DNA of 64,000 nucleotides from Gammaproteobacteria bacterium (GCA_009841615.1 VXLL01000014.1:185178-249177), one strand, 5' to 3'; shown: positions 18,499 to 27,695, numbered from the stretch's first letter. Notes: generated by a model not told the origin, from the sequence alone. Translations and numbers: made by a program.

Positions 18499-19407
18499 GT
18501 GACTGCACTATTGACTCACTCAGACTGTATCGCGCATGAAGTACCGCGCCGCCATCCCGAATCGAGTGCAAGAATTCATTCAATCTTGCAACATTTAAAC
18601 GAAACCGGTTTGTTGCAGGAGGTCGCGACCCTTACTCCGGATCTCGTGTCATACGAACACTTAACCCGTGTGCACACCGAATCGTACGTCGAAAACCTCA
18701 AGCAGTTATCGCCAGACGAAGGTTTAGTGCGTCTTGATATAGATACGGCGATGGGGCCGACTACTCTCAGTGCGGCCCGGCGCGCCGCTGGAGCGACTAC
18801 CACTGCGGTTGATTTAGCCCTTCAGGATGTACACCCTCGATCGTTTTGTGTGGTTCGGCCACCTGGTCATCACGCGGAAACAGACCACCTTATGGGTTTC
18901 TGTTTGTTCAACAGTATCGCAGTAGCAGCGGACTATGCGCTTGAACGAGTCAGTCGCGTTGCAGTACTAGATTTTGACGTACACCACGGAAACGGAACCG
19001 TAGAAATCTTTGCAGAACGGCCGGAGGTCTTGGTCTGTTCAAGTTTTCAATATCCTTGTTATCCGTATCGTTTGCAAGAGATCGAACGTTCCAATATCGT
19101 CAATACGCCGTTACCGGAAGGTACTAGGAGCCGAGACTTTCGATTGGCGATCGAGCACGACTGGATTTCGGCAATCGAGAACCACAAACCAGAATTGTTC
19201 TTAGTGTCTGCTGGCTTTGACGCTCATCAAGAGGATCCATTTGCTGGACTCAATCTAATTGACGACGACTATCGCTGGATTACTGATTTAATTGTCGATC
19301 TCAGTAAGCAGTTTGCCGGTGGCCGCGTAGTCTCCACTTTGGAGGGTGGGTATGAGTTAAATGCCCTTGCGAGATCAGCGAAGATTCACTTAGAGGCACT
19401 CCTTTAG
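18499..19407 (+). CDS. Histone-deacetylase superfamily (class II-like) amidohydrolase
   Basis: A 302-residue zinc amidohydrolase. Catalytic signatures are all present: HPESSARI near the N-terminus, RPPGHHAE (catalytic His pair), the metal ligands in DFDVHHGNG and SAGFDAH, and the C-terminal EGGY. Bacterial members remove acetyl groups from acetylated polyamines, small amides or proteins; the actual substrate cannot be read here. From GTG 18499 the protein begins TALLTHSDC, the normal family N-terminus, and GAAGGA precedes it. It is divergent from oppA across 136 bp and convergent with the Eis-like gene. Family size normal. Confidence 0.93.
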   Translation: MTALLTHSDCIAHEVPRRHPESSARIHSILQHLNETGLLQEVATLTPDLVSYEHLTRVHTESYVENLKQLSPDEGLVRLDIDTAMGPTTLSAARRAAGATTTAVDLALQDVHPRSFCVVRPPGHHAETDHLMGFCLFNSIAVAADYALERVSRVAVLDFDVHHGNGTVEIFAERPEVLVCSSFQYPCYPYRLQEIERSNIVNTPLPEGTRSRDFRLAIEHDWISAIENHKPELFLVSAGFDAHQEDPFAGLNLIDDDYRWITDLIVDLSKQFAGGRVVSTLEGGYELNALARSAKIHLEALL

Positions 19408-19433
19408 GTGGTAACCTACTAGGAGAGCTTTCG

Positions 19434-20654
19434 TTAGAACCCGTCGTTACAAAATGGTCGTCGCTTTGTAACGAATAGTTGATTAAGTTCGTGTTCGCGA
19501 GCGCGGTTGAGAATTGCAGCCCGCCCGCAAGTCTCGAGCTCAGAAAGGTTGTTCTGACCGGTCAATAGTGTAGCAAATCCATTAATGTCGATACGAAAGT
19601 CGGCGCTCTGATTTGTCTTAGTCACAGTATTGTTCTTGCCATCAGTTTCGAGAAGATAAGTACCGATATTCCATGGACACTCTCGGTCGGTGGGAATTTC
19701 AAAAACGACGTTTGCTTGGTTCGGGTAGGGGCGACTGCCAGCTAGCTGTTCTATATTTACGGCTCGCAACCACAAACCTTCAGCCCAACTTGCATGTAGC
19801 TGTCGAGGTTCCAACAACATCAGAAAAGCTGGATCATCTATCGGTGCCCACATTTCAACCGACACTACCAAGTCGTGACTCCGAACATAGTTCCACAAAC
19901 TGCGGTATGCTCCTCGATTGAGCGCAAAGAAGTCACGAACAAATATCTTTTGGTTCGGACCGGGAATCTTATCTCTGGATTCCGACAACCGATATGAGAC
20001 AAAACCGTCTGCCACTCCTTTTTCGTCGTAGTGAATGGCAACGTGTAATTTACACTTTTTGTCCAAGTAAGCGCGTTGCCAAAACACGTCGTGTCGGTGG
20101 ATTTGTAGGTTTGCATCTGAGATGCACTGTTCGTATAAGTCTTTGAGTATTGGAACGGACGAGTTTCGATCGGAGCGCACACAAGAACCAACTTCCGGTT
20201 CGTCAAATTGAAACTCACAGAATCGAGGATCGAACTTGCATTTGTAGGCCGATGAAGCAAGTCCGTATCCAAACCTTTGGTAGATTGCACCAAGCGTCGC
20301 CCAGAGAATGGACGCAGCCACGTTATTTTCATACGCTTGTTCAAAACGGATCGTCATCATACGTCGGACAAGCCCTCGACGGCGAAATTGTGGATCTGTC
20401 CCTACAGATGTGACTCCATCCGCTCGAATTGTGTTTCCGTTCAGTTTGAGTCGAAAAGGGAAGCCTCCAGAGGTAGCAATAATGCGTCCATTGTGAAAGG
20501 CGACAGTAGTCATTTCCGGTCGCAATGGATCTGCAGCTTCGTCTTCTTCGGTCAACTTTCGCTCGTCGGCGAAGACGTACCGTTCTAAATTAAAAAACTC
20601 ACGTCGTTCGCTTGCTTTAATTGGTCGAAATTCAACCTCGTCTAGAAAACTCAT
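19434..20654 (-). CDS. Eis-like GNAT N-acetyltransferase with SCP2-like C-terminal domain
   Basis: A 406-residue protein with the layout of the Eis family: an N-terminal GNAT domain with the acetyl-CoA motif VGTDPQFRRRGLVRRMM (about 86-102), a second GNAT-like fold, and a sterol-carrier-like C-terminal domain. In mycobacterial Eis the general acid Tyr lies in a RFGYG-type motif and the C-terminal Phe carboxylate is the base; here IYQRFGYG is present and the chain ends in ...NDGF, so both catalytic elements appear kept. Eis-type enzymes acetylate amines of aminoglycosides, peptides or other polyamines; native substrates are often unknown. ATG 20654 with GAGAG upstream. Convergent with the deacetylase-family gene, divergent from the phosphatase gene. 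Confidence 0.88.
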   Translation of the reverse strand: MSFLDEVEFRPIKASERREFFNLERYVFADERKLTEEDEAADPLRPEMTTVAFHNGRIIATSGGFPFRLKLNGNTIRADGVTSVGTDPQFRRRGLVRRMMTIRFEQAYENNVAASILWATLGAIYQRFGYGLASSAYKCKFDPRFCEFQFDEPEVGSCVRSDRNSSVPILKDLYEQCISDANLQIHRHDVFWQRAYLDKKCKLHVAIHYDEKGVADGFVSYRLSESRDKIPGPNQKIFVRDFFALNRGAYRSLWNYVRSHDLVVSVEMWAPIDDPAFLMLLEPRQLHASWAEGLWLRAVNIEQLAGSRPYPNQANVVFEIPTDRECPWNIGTYLLETDGKNNTVTKTNQSADFRIDINGFATLLTGQNNLSELETCGRAAILNRAREHELNQLFVTKRRPFCNDGF

Positions 20655-20746
20655 ACGCTCTCTTGTTGTCTGCCTAGATCGGTCATGTGTGCAATTCTAT
20701 GAAACGAGTAAATGATTGTTGCGTTTCCTTTCGGCTCGATTATCGA

Positions 20747-20764
20747 AAACGATTCAAATCGTTT
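20747..20764. promoter_or_regulatory. Perfect palindrome between divergent genes
   Basis: AAACGATT-CA-AATCGTTT, an 18-nt perfect dyad in the 242-bp gap between the divergent acetyltransferase and histidine phosphatase genes. The position upstream of both genes suggests a repressor operator rather than a terminator. Confidence 0.35.
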
Positions 20765-20896
20765 CTTCCTCAATCATTTCACTAAACTAGTATGGGAACG
20801 AAAATGAGATCCCTACGTTTTTGGGATCACTGAAAATTACCATTCAGCTTGTAGAGTCACTTAAAACCAAATTTGATGATAAACAATACACGACCC

Positions 20897-21544
20897 ATGA
20901 CAACAAGGAGCGTCTATCTGTTTCGACACGGAGAAACAGTGTGGAACACGGAAGGTCGATACCAGGGTATGAAAGACTCTCCGCTGACTGCGCGTGGGCG
21001 ACAACAAGCTATGCGTCATGCGGCGTTGATGGAAAAATTTGATATCAAACGCATCTATGCGTCTCCACTTGGGCGCGTCCGAGAAACTTTGAGCTACATT
21101 CAGCAAAGACGTTCTATATCGGTCAAGTTCGAAAATTGTCTAGTCGAGCTAGGTGCAGGTGAGTGGGAAGGAAGAAAATACGACGAAGTTAAAGAACTCT
21201 ATGCGGAACACCTCAAACAAAGGAAGGACAATCTGGCCCAATTCAAGCCACCAAGGGGAGAGAGTCGAAGTGAATTACTAGCTCGCTTACAGATTATCCG
21301 ACGTCGTATTCTTGATGGTGAATCGAATTCCGATCATTGTTACGCCATACTTAGTCACGGAGCCGTGACTCGCGTGTTGATCATGTCTTTGCTAGGAATA
21401 TCGATAGCCACAGACCCTCCGTTCAGCACTGGCAACGATGTTGTGTATCGCATCGAAATTACTGGTGCAGACGTGGGTGTTAGTCACTTTGTCGACGGTG
21501 AAGGGCCACTTGAGGGGCTGTACTTTCCCGGTTTAGCGAACTAG
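20897..21544 (+). CDS. Histidine phosphatase superfamily protein (PGAM-like)
   Basis: A 215-residue branch-1 histidine phosphatase. The catalytic LFRHGET near the N-terminus holds the phosphate-accepting His, LVELGAGEWEG holds the acid Glu, and AILSHGAVTR holds the second His. Members include phosphoglycerate mutase-like, alpha-ribazole and broad-specificity phosphatases; the substrate is not fixed. An ATG at 20876 and a TTG at 20873 are also in frame; ATG 20897 (MTTRSVYLFRHGET) gives the normal family N-terminus, but none has a clear ribosome binding site. The luciferase-like gene begins 17 bp downstream, so the two are probably co-transcribed. Confidence 0.88.
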   Translation: MTTRSVYLFRHGETVWNTEGRYQGMKDSPLTARGRQQAMRHAALMEKFDIKRIYASPLGRVRETLSYIQQRRSISVKFENCLVELGAGEWEGRKYDEVKELYAEHLKQRKDNLAQFKPPRGESRSELLARLQIIRRRILDGESNSDHCYAILSHGAVTRVLIMSLLGISIATDPPFSTGNDVVYRIEITGADVGVSHFVDGEGPLEGLYFPGLAN

Positions 21545-21561
21545 GACGTATTTAGACTATC

Positions 21562-22572
21562 GTGAAAGTAGATGTCCCAATTCCCCATGATTTGAAGAAA
21601 GTAGGTCAGTTGGCGCGACGAATTGAAAAGGGTGGCTTTGCTGGACTTTTTGCGGCAGAAACGAATCACGATCCTTTCTTGCCACTGGCAACAGCCGCAC
21701 AATCGACGAGTCGGGTAGACTTGATTACCAGTATTGCGGTCGCGTTTGCCCGTACGCCCATGAACCTCGCTTACATTGCTCATGACTTGAACTATGCCGC
21801 GAGTGGGCGGTTTATTTTGGGGCTTGGTTCACAGATCCAGCCTCACATTACTAAGCGTTTCTCGATGCCTTGGTCCAGACCGGCGGCGCGCATGCGTGAG
21901 TTCATACAAGCCTTACGTGCGATTTGGTGCGCGTGGTACGAGCAGAAAAGACTCGAGTTTAGAGGTGAGTTTTACCGCCACTCTTTGATGACGCCGTTTT
22001 TTACACCAGAGAATGTGGAATATGGCGCACCCAGAGTTTTTTTGGCCGCAGTTGGGCCTCTGATGACACAAGTTGCAGCAGAAGTAGCAGACGGCTTGAT
22101 CGTACATCCATTCACCACACTCGAGTATCTACGAACCGTAACGTTTCCTGCTTTGGAACGAGGATTTGAGATTTCGGGACGTAGTCGAGATCAGTTTGAG
22201 ATTTCATTGCAACCATTAATAGCAACAGGTCAGAGTGATAGAGAAATTGATTCCGAAAAGCTTGCAGTGAAGCAGCAACTTGCTTTTTATGCCTCTACAC
22301 CGGCTTATAAACAGGTTTTGGAGAGCGTGGGCTTGGGAAATTTACAAGAACAATTAAACACACTCTCCAAACAAGGAAAGTGGGTTGAGATGGGTGAACT
22401 CTTTAGCGACGAGTACTTAAAACACTTCGCGGTGGTTGACGAACCAAAACACGTAGCCAATCAGTTGCATACAAAATTCGGTGATCTCGCTGACCGAACT
22501 TCGATATACAGCAAGAAACTCACCCCTCAAGACTACTACGCCATACTCAAGAAACTTACTAAACTCGCTTAA
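21562..22572 (+). CDS. Luciferase-like (LLM class) flavin- or F420-dependent oxidoreductase
   Basis: A 336-residue TIM-barrel oxidoreductase of the bacterial luciferase-like superfamily. Supporting blocks are GFAGLFAAETNHDPFLPLATAA, ITSIAVAFARTPMNLAYIAHDLNYAASGRFILGLGSQ (the family signature GR-x-x-LGLG), and the later GPLMTQVAAEVADGLIVHPF. This set resembles a subgroup described as F420-dependent in actinobacteria, but F420 use here is unproven and FMN is possible. GTG 21562 is the only early start; 17 bp behind the histidine phosphatase. Substrate unknown. Confidence 0.88.
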   Translation: MKVDVPIPHDLKKVGQLARRIEKGGFAGLFAAETNHDPFLPLATAAQSTSRVDLITSIAVAFARTPMNLAYIAHDLNYAASGRFILGLGSQIQPHITKRFSMPWSRPAARMREFIQALRAIWCAWYEQKRLEFRGEFYRHSLMTPFFTPENVEYGAPRVFLAAVGPLMTQVAAEVADGLIVHPFTTLEYLRTVTFPALERGFEISGRSRDQFEISLQPLIATGQSDREIDSEKLAVKQQLAFYASTPAYKQVLESVGLGNLQEQLNTLSKQGKWVEMGELFSDEYLKHFAVVDEPKHVANQLHTKFGDLADRTSIYSKKLTPQDYYAILKKLTKLA

Positions 22573-22724
22573 CTCTTCGAGCGTTCAAAAACTTAGCGAG
22601 GTTCTAAATTATTTGAAGCCTCCATTATTTCTCCATTATTCCTTCACTTTTTGTAAAATTTTGAGGAACTTTTTTGAATGTTGTTGGTCATTAGACCTGA
22701 TAACATCAAGACTGTTGATCATTT

Positions 22725-23390
22725 ATGCAAGAAACGAACAAAAAAGCTTTGACTGGTCGTTGGGGTGCCCGAGTCTTACTGCTGTGCACATGCTTGTGCA
22801 TAGCAGGACTAGTTAGTCTACTTGTAACCCAACCAAAAAATGACACGAGGGCTGCTGCGTTCATGGAGGAAGAGTTAGGCACCAACGTCAGCTCCCAAGA
22901 CATAGAGACAGCAGTCTTTGCTGTCTTTCGGGAACCGGAAAAGCTTGACCTTGTGGGATCGTTGGAAGTTAAGATTTCTTCTCATTTTCCGATACCCCAA
23001 AATGAAGCGAGCGAGTTTGCGAATTGGATTGTCCAATCCGCAGACAAGCACGGTATTGACGAAGTATTACTCACTAGCATTGTTGCCACCGAGAGTTCGT
23101 TTCGGAAAGACGCGGTATCACATAAAGGTGCCATCGGTCCCGCGCAAATCATGCCCAAATATTGGGAAGAGTTTTGCGCTCCTCTAGATCTCAGTGTTCC
23201 ACGAGAGAACATCGATTGTGGCGCGCGTATATTGTCCCATCTGCTCGAACAGTGTTGGGACGAGAGTTGCGCAATACGCTCTTATAACATGGGATTTCCT
23301 CGAGTGAAAGCAGGTAAGATATTTCCATCAGTTGAACGCTATGAACGAACCGTAGAACAATTTAAAGAAGTGTTCGCGTTCAATGTTTAG
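22725..23390 (+). CDS. Membrane-anchored lytic transglycosylase (SLT domain)
   Basis: A 221-residue protein with an N-terminal hydrophobic anchor (about 15-35, GARVLLLCTCLCIAGLVSLLV), a linker, and a C-terminal lysozyme-like SLT domain: ATESSF with catalytic Glu 123, AIGPAQIMPKYW (equivalent of the GLMQ motif) and RSYNMG. These enzymes cleave the peptidoglycan glycan strand to 1,6-anhydromuropeptides in the periplasm. Four cysteines in the domain (EEFCAPL, NIDCGA, EQCWDESC) suggest disulfides. A lipoprotein site is not evident. It is a stand-alone gene, 152 bp after the oxidoreductase gene and 91 bp before the acyltransferase gene. Confidence 0.88.
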   Translation: MQETNKKALTGRWGARVLLLCTCLCIAGLVSLLVTQPKNDTRAAAFMEEELGTNVSSQDIETAVFAVFREPEKLDLVGSLEVKISSHFPIPQNEASEFANWIVQSADKHGIDEVLLTSIVATESSFRKDAVSHKGAIGPAQIMPKYWEEFCAPLDLSVPRENIDCGARILSHLLEQCWDESCAIRSYNMGFPRVKAGKIFPSVERYERTVEQFKEVFAFNV

Positions 23391-23481
23391 CACCTAACCC
23401 TTACCACAACTCGCACTCTATATTTGATTCGCACTGTCACACGTGATGTCATTAAACTAGTCGTTTGTCTCGCGGATCTCA

Positions 23482-24396
23482 GTGGAACAAATGGCAACCT
23501 CACAGGTTCGCTTCTTCAGTCGAATCAAACTAAAGTGCTTTGAGCTCACTTTACGTACTCTTGCACTGTTTCCTTTTAGAGCTTTGCGAGTAATTGGATG
23601 GTTGTACGGAAATCTAGTGTATTTCTCGAACAGTCGTTCCAAACGGACAACCCGAATTAATCTTGAACTATGTTATCCTGAAAGGACTCCTCAAGAGCTC
23701 AAGTCTCTAGCTCGCAAATCTCTGGTCGAGACGAGCCGAGCAGCACTAGAGATAGCACCTCTTTGGTATTGGCGACCAACTGCATTAGAGCGACTGTTCG
23801 TCGAATATCAAGGGGAAGATTTGTTGAAAGAGAAACTCGAGGAAGGGGCTGTCATCGCAGTGTGCCCACATTGGGGAAACTGGGAATACACCACCTTGGC
23901 TCTCGGTGCTCGATTTCCAACCACCGCGTTATTTGATAGCCGACGTTTAGGAAATTTCGCGGCTCGAGTTCAAAAAGCACGTTCAAGATTTGGATTTAAT
24001 CTGGTTCCTGTATCCGGTACCGGATTGCGGACGTTAATACAAGCGTTAAAAGACGGACAAGTGGTACTTGTATTGCCAGATCAGGTCCCCACACGCGGCA
24101 GTCATGTTTTAGTCGAGTTTATGGGAGTCAAAGCGCAGACAACGGCTTTGGTACATGCACTTGCGCGACGTGAGAACGTCTCAGTTGTGTTGTTCACCAT
24201 TCAAAGAGTACCAAAGGGATTTCGCGTACACGTGGAGTTGGCGGCATCGGCGGTGAAGGACACAGACGTCGAAGTCGCGGCACAGGCTCTAAATGATGAG
24301 GTGGCGCGAGTCGTACAACGCGACCCCGCGCAGTATCAATGGGAGTACAAACGATTCCGTCGTGTACCTGATCGAGATGTCTATCGGAAGAACTAG
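23482..24396 (+). CDS. LpxL/HtrB-family lysophospholipid (lipid A) acyltransferase
   Basis: A 304-residue inner-membrane acyltransferase. An amphipathic/hydrophobic N-terminal segment (about 20-50) is followed by the HX4E catalytic motif HWGNWE (130-135), the substrate block ALFDSRRLGN, and LPDQVPTRGSHVLVEFMGVKAQTT, all typical of lauroyl/myristoyl-ACP-dependent lipid A acyltransferases. The exact acyl chain and acceptor are not predictable; a phospholipid or ornithine-lipid role is less likely. Start GTG 23482 (GGA five nt upstream) or ATG 23491; the choice changes three residues. Its stop lies nine bp from the stop of the convergent CoA ligase gene. Confidence 0.88.
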   Translation: MEQMATSQVRFFSRIKLKCFELTLRTLALFPFRALRVIGWLYGNLVYFSNSRSKRTTRINLELCYPERTPQELKSLARKSLVETSRAALEIAPLWYWRPTALERLFVEYQGEDLLKEKLEEGAVIAVCPHWGNWEYTTLALGARFPTTALFDSRRLGNFAARVQKARSRFGFNLVPVSGTGLRTLIQALKDGQVVLVLPDQVPTRGSHVLVEFMGVKAQTTALVHALARRENVSVVLFTIQRVPKGFRVHVELAASAVKDTDVEVAAQALNDEVARVVQRDPAQYQWEYKRFRRVPDRDVYRKN

Positions 24397-24405
24397 CTAG
24401 ACGAG

Positions 24406-26208
24406 CTAGAACTTTGCGTTTCCTTGTTGAATCGCCGCTAAGAAATCCTTGTCTAGTGGTTCATAAGTGACTGAGCCTTTTTTCAGAACATAAACAGGAT
24501 CTGATATCTTGTCAATGTCGTACCCATCGGCGCGGAGTTCTTTTTTAACAACTTTAAAAGTACTCGTCGTTTCCACATTTGTTTGTATGCGTACGAACAC
24601 CGGACGTGCAAAGTGCGGGAGATTTTGTGCGACGTATTTAGAGAATCCACTAACGTCGAATTGATCGACGTCTTCGTTTAGACTGATCGCGACCATGCCT
24701 GCTCGACCCTCAGTACCAGGGACTTTGACTCCATACACATTACTGACTGCTACTTGCTCAAACCCGTTCAAAATCTCTGCTACTTCGTTTGTAGAGACAT
24801 TTTCCGATCTCCAGCGGTAAGTATCTCCAATCCTGTCTACGAACTGAAAGTGGGTATAGCCCAACGCGAAGCCAACGTCGATAGTCTTCAAAAGATCCCC
24901 GGAGTTAAACCATTGGTCGCCGTCCTCAAACACGTTCTCTAATATTTTTTTCTTGGTCGCCTCAGGATCTGTGTATCCCTCAAATTTCGCACTTGGATTG
25001 ATATGACCCAAACAGAGACCGGGTTCCCCTGGGGCGACTTCGATGCATCGACCGTTATCATCTTTCACGATCTCATCGTTTTCTACGTCGTATTTGACCA
25101 AAGCGACTTTGGCCGCCGTGAGCCCCACGGTTCGATCTTTGTTCATGATATTGGCGAACGCAAAGTTCCCTTCACTTGCACTGTAAAACTCCGTGATTCG
25201 CGTAATACCGAAACGCTGTTTAAAGTCGTCCCATATATCTGGTCGAAGTCCATTTCCCATTATGGTGTGAAGAGGGTTATCCGAGTCGTTTGACTGCCGC
25301 GGGATGTTATGAAGGTATCGCAGTAATTCTCCCACGTAAATCATGTGCGTGACGTGGTGTTCTCTGATGTCCTTCAAAAAGTTGCGCGCTGAAAACCTTC
25401 GACGAATAAACATTGCTGCACCAGAGCACAGTGCGGCAGAAAATCCGACCACTAGACCCGTGCTGTGGTAGAGCGGGAGACATAGATAAATTCGGTCCCC
25501 AACCTTACACCGTAATCCGGCTATGGTTGCTAACCGACCCAGCTGAAGAAATCTACGATTGGAGACGACGGCGGCTTTTGGTAATCCAGTCGTACCCGAA
25601 GTGAAAACATAGAACGCAGTCTCCGCTAAGGTAGATTCGAATTGGGTAGACGGATCCTCTGTACTCTTGTCGGCACTCAATAGCTGAAAGTCTGTTGCCC
25701 ACTCAGGCGTTGTGTCATCCCTGTTCGGAATTGCTAAAAGCTGATCAGGGGTTAGGTTCACGTTTTCTCGTACTTCTTCGATTGCGGAGCTGAGTTCAGT
25801 TCCGAATACACAAACCTTGGAATCTGTCGTGACGATACAGTGTTGAAGCGGTGTGGCACGGAGGTTTGTATTAATGAGTCCCGCAATAGCCCCTAGTTTG
25901 TTAATTGCCACCACTAACGCGATAAATTCGATTCGATTTTGCATGACAATGCTAACCGCGTCTCCTCTTACTACGCCTATGTTTTGGAGTGCGTGAGCAT
26001 AGCGATTTGCTAACTTGTTGCACTCCCCCCAGCTAACAGACTCGCCTTCGAAAAGGATGGCAGTTTGTGCTCGATAGGTCTTTGCTGTTTCACTGAACTG
26101 CAAACCCACACTGTCCTTCATATTCCCGGGACGAGGTTTTAACCCTTTCTTTAGAGCTAAGAGCGTGGGAACGTCTTTGATGACAGAAAAGAAATCAGAC
26201 AAACTCAT
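24406..26208 (-). CDS. FATP-type long/very-long-chain acyl-CoA synthetase
   Basis: A 600-residue adenylate-forming enzyme. The AMP-binding P-loop is YVFTSGTTGLPKA (200-212). The segment FVDRIGDTYRWRSENVSTNEV is the FATP signature that separates fatty-acid-transport-protein/very-long-chain synthetases from ordinary FadD, and the C-terminus carries TSTFKVVKKELRADGYD with the catalytic Lys. It converts fatty acid, ATP and CoA to acyl-CoA at the membrane, coupling uptake with activation. Related bacterial enzymes also activate bile-acid or steroid side chains, so the substrate is open. Length is normal. Single gene, convergent with the acyltransferase; start ATG 26208 without a clear ribosome binding site. 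Confidence 0.9.
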   Translation of the reverse strand: MSLSDFFSVIKDVPTLLALKKGLKPRPGNMKDSVGLQFSETAKTYRAQTAILFEGESVSWGECNKLANRYAHALQNIGVVRGDAVSIVMQNRIEFIALVVAINKLGAIAGLINTNLRATPLQHCIVTTDSKVCVFGTELSSAIEEVRENVNLTPDQLLAIPNRDDTTPEWATDFQLLSADKSTEDPSTQFESTLAETAFYVFTSGTTGLPKAAVVSNRRFLQLGRLATIAGLRCKVGDRIYLCLPLYHSTGLVVGFSAALCSGAAMFIRRRFSARNFLKDIREHHVTHMIYVGELLRYLHNIPRQSNDSDNPLHTIMGNGLRPDIWDDFKQRFGITRITEFYSASEGNFAFANIMNKDRTVGLTAAKVALVKYDVENDEIVKDDNGRCIEVAPGEPGLCLGHINPSAKFEGYTDPEATKKKILENVFEDGDQWFNSGDLLKTIDVGFALGYTHFQFVDRIGDTYRWRSENVSTNEVAEILNGFEQVAVSNVYGVKVPGTEGRAGMVAISLNEDVDQFDVSGFSKYVAQNLPHFARPVFVRIQTNVETTSTFKVVKKELRADGYDIDKISDPVYVLKKGSVTYEPLDKDFLAAIQQGNAKF

Positions 26209-26340
26209 GATGCGTACCGTGATACATTGAACGATAAATGATAAGGGACTGTATTAAGTGTGGGGTAAGAATACTTGAACAGGGACGAGTCGATGATTTG
26301 ACCGAAAAAATGAGAACGGACGGCTTGCTATCTACAGACC

Positions 26341-26676
26341 CTAAGAAGACGGTTTGGAATCTGCTTCATTTCGTTCGGCAGCGCGGATTTCATTTCTTAG
26401 TTTTCTCATCCAAACACGAATCCTTCTGTAGAAGTAGGGTATGCACATTCCTATCATCAAAATGCCTAGAGGTAACATCCATAGTCCTAGCACAGGTAAA
26501 AACCACAACAATCCCCCGATCATGAAAACAATTCCCATCGTAAGACGGAAAATCAATCTCGGAACCACGGGTAAACGACTACCAAGGTTCAGAAACTTAA
26601 GAATCATCTGCTTGAATTGTCGAGAATTAAAGAAATCCTTTATCTTTCGAAAAGGATACAGAAATATTTTTCTCAT
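26341..26676 (-). CDS. Small membrane protein with LP-x-LG-x-WMLPLG hydrophobic core
   Basis: A 111-residue protein: a basic N-terminal third (MRKIFLYPFRKIKDFFNSRQ), a long hydrophobic hairpin (about 46-80, LTMGIVFMIGGLLWFLPVLGLWMLPLGILMIG) and a basic, Arg-rich tail. The glycine- and proline-rich core resembles small conserved alpha/gammaproteobacterial membrane proteins with an LPVLGFWMLPLG motif that are often left unnamed. Function unknown. It lies on the minus strand 133 bp upstream of the CoA ligase gene and may share its transcript. No ribosome binding site is clear at ATG 26676. Confidence 0.7.
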   Translation of the reverse strand: MRKIFLYPFRKIKDFFNSRQFKQMILKFLNLGSRLPVVPRLIFRLTMGIVFMIGGLLWFLPVLGLWMLPLGILMIGMCIPYFYRRIRVWMRKLRNEIRAAERNEADSKPSS

Positions 26677-26984
26677 TCGATGGAAGACTGCAGTGTCCTG
26701 GAAGAGATTATTGGATTGCTAACAAAGAGTGATTATTGAGATTGCGACGTAATCAAAATGGACGGTGTGCTCAGTACAAATTTTAAATCGAAATGTTTGT
26801 CGATGGAGCTAAGTGCATCATATCTTAATTATTGTGACACTCCTCAGATCGAGTCTCTGTCGTACCGACAAACTAGACATAGCATAGCACACAACGTTAC
26901 TGTAGGTCGACTCAAGATAACTCGCGTCTTGGTTGCTTACGCATAATCCATATTAAACGATGCTGCTTAGGGATAGCACAAATC
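26677..26984. other. Intergenic region before the FAH-family gene
   Basis: A 62-codon plus frame exists at 26758-26946 but has no ribosome binding site, no hydrophobic or domain pattern, and I do not call it. The short dyad TGTCG-TAC-CGACA lies near 26861-26873. Promoters for the divergent neighbours must lie here, but no consensus pair stands out. Confidence 0.4.
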
Positions 26985-27695
26985 ATGGATGAATTGATCG
27001 CGCAGATCGTCAAAGCAATACAAACTCGATCCAAGCTACCTGAGTTTCCAACGTCACTCACTGTAGCGGAAGCTTACGAAATACAGCATCGAGTCGTCAC
27101 GAATATGGATGGCGATTCGATGATCGGACTTAAAGCCGGTCTCACTTCCGCAGGGAGTCAGGAGTCGTTTGGAGTTCCTCATCCTATTCTTGGTCGATTG
27201 TTTGCATCAGGACGACTGTTCTCTGGAACAACACTTCCAACCATTCCAGGTAGATTTATCGAGTGCGAAATCGGGATTTGTCTCGATGATTCCGGCAACC
27301 CAAGATCCATTTGCCCTGTCATCGAATTGCCTCGCATTGCTTTTGGACAATCCACCGATGTAACGGGACCGAATTTAATCGCATGTAACGTCGCAGCAGA
27401 CCGATATGTCCTGGGCGATTGTGTGGAATCTCCAACATCCTTCGCTGATCGTTCTGTTGAACTCAAACGAGACGGAAAAACGTTGTACCAAGCGAAACTT
27501 ACCGAACCCTTCGGTGGTCCGTCGGAGTCTCTTGCTTGGATGTTAAATGAATCGCAGTCACGCAGATTTTCAATTCCCAACGAAGCACTAATGCTCACGG
27601 GAGCCTGCGGAGGTATTCACCCAGCATCACCCGGCTCATATGTTGCAGACTACGGGAGTCTCGGTAGCGTTGAATTCGAAATCACAGATGATTGA
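26985..27695 (+). CDS. FAH-superfamily protein, 2-keto-4-pentenoate hydratase-like
   Basis: A 236-residue member of the fumarylacetoacetase-like fold in the short hydratase/decarboxylase branch (MhpD-like). Typical blocks are LTVAEAYEIQHRVV near the N-terminus, GLKAGLTS, the metal ligands in FIECEIGICL (Glu 93 and Glu 95) and GACGGIHPASPGSYVADYGSLG at the end. MhpD-type enzymes hydrate 2-hydroxypenta-2,4-dienoates from aromatic meta-cleavage. The gene is tail-to-tail with hmgA (32 bp apart). It is far shorter than true fumarylacetoacetase (about 420 residues), so it probably does not complete the homogentisate route unaided; a linked aromatic-acid role is inference. Confidence 0.8.
   Translation: MDELIAQIVKAIQTRSKLPEFPTSLTVAEAYEIQHRVVTNMDGDSMIGLKAGLTSAGSQESFGVPHPILGRLFASGRLFSGTTLPTIPGRFIECEIGICLDDSGNPRSICPVIELPRIAFGQSTDVTGPNLIACNVAADRYVLGDCVESPTSFADRSVELKRDGKTLYQAKLTEPFGGPSESLAWMLNESQSRRFSIPNEALMLTGACGGIHPASPGSYVADYGSLGSVEFEITDD

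Noticed and set aside
22481..22816. 111-codon plus-strand frame over the end of the luciferase-like gene
   Set aside because: Overlaps the ends of two well-supported genes in another frame and shows no protein-like pattern.
24390..24416. CTAGCT/AGCTAG dyad between the two convergent stops as a terminator
   Set aside because: A 6-bp stem overlapping both stop codons without a T tract on either side; likely chance.
26758..26946. 62-codon frame in the spacer before the FAH-family gene
   Set aside because: No ribosome binding site, no domain or membrane pattern, composition like non-coding sequence.
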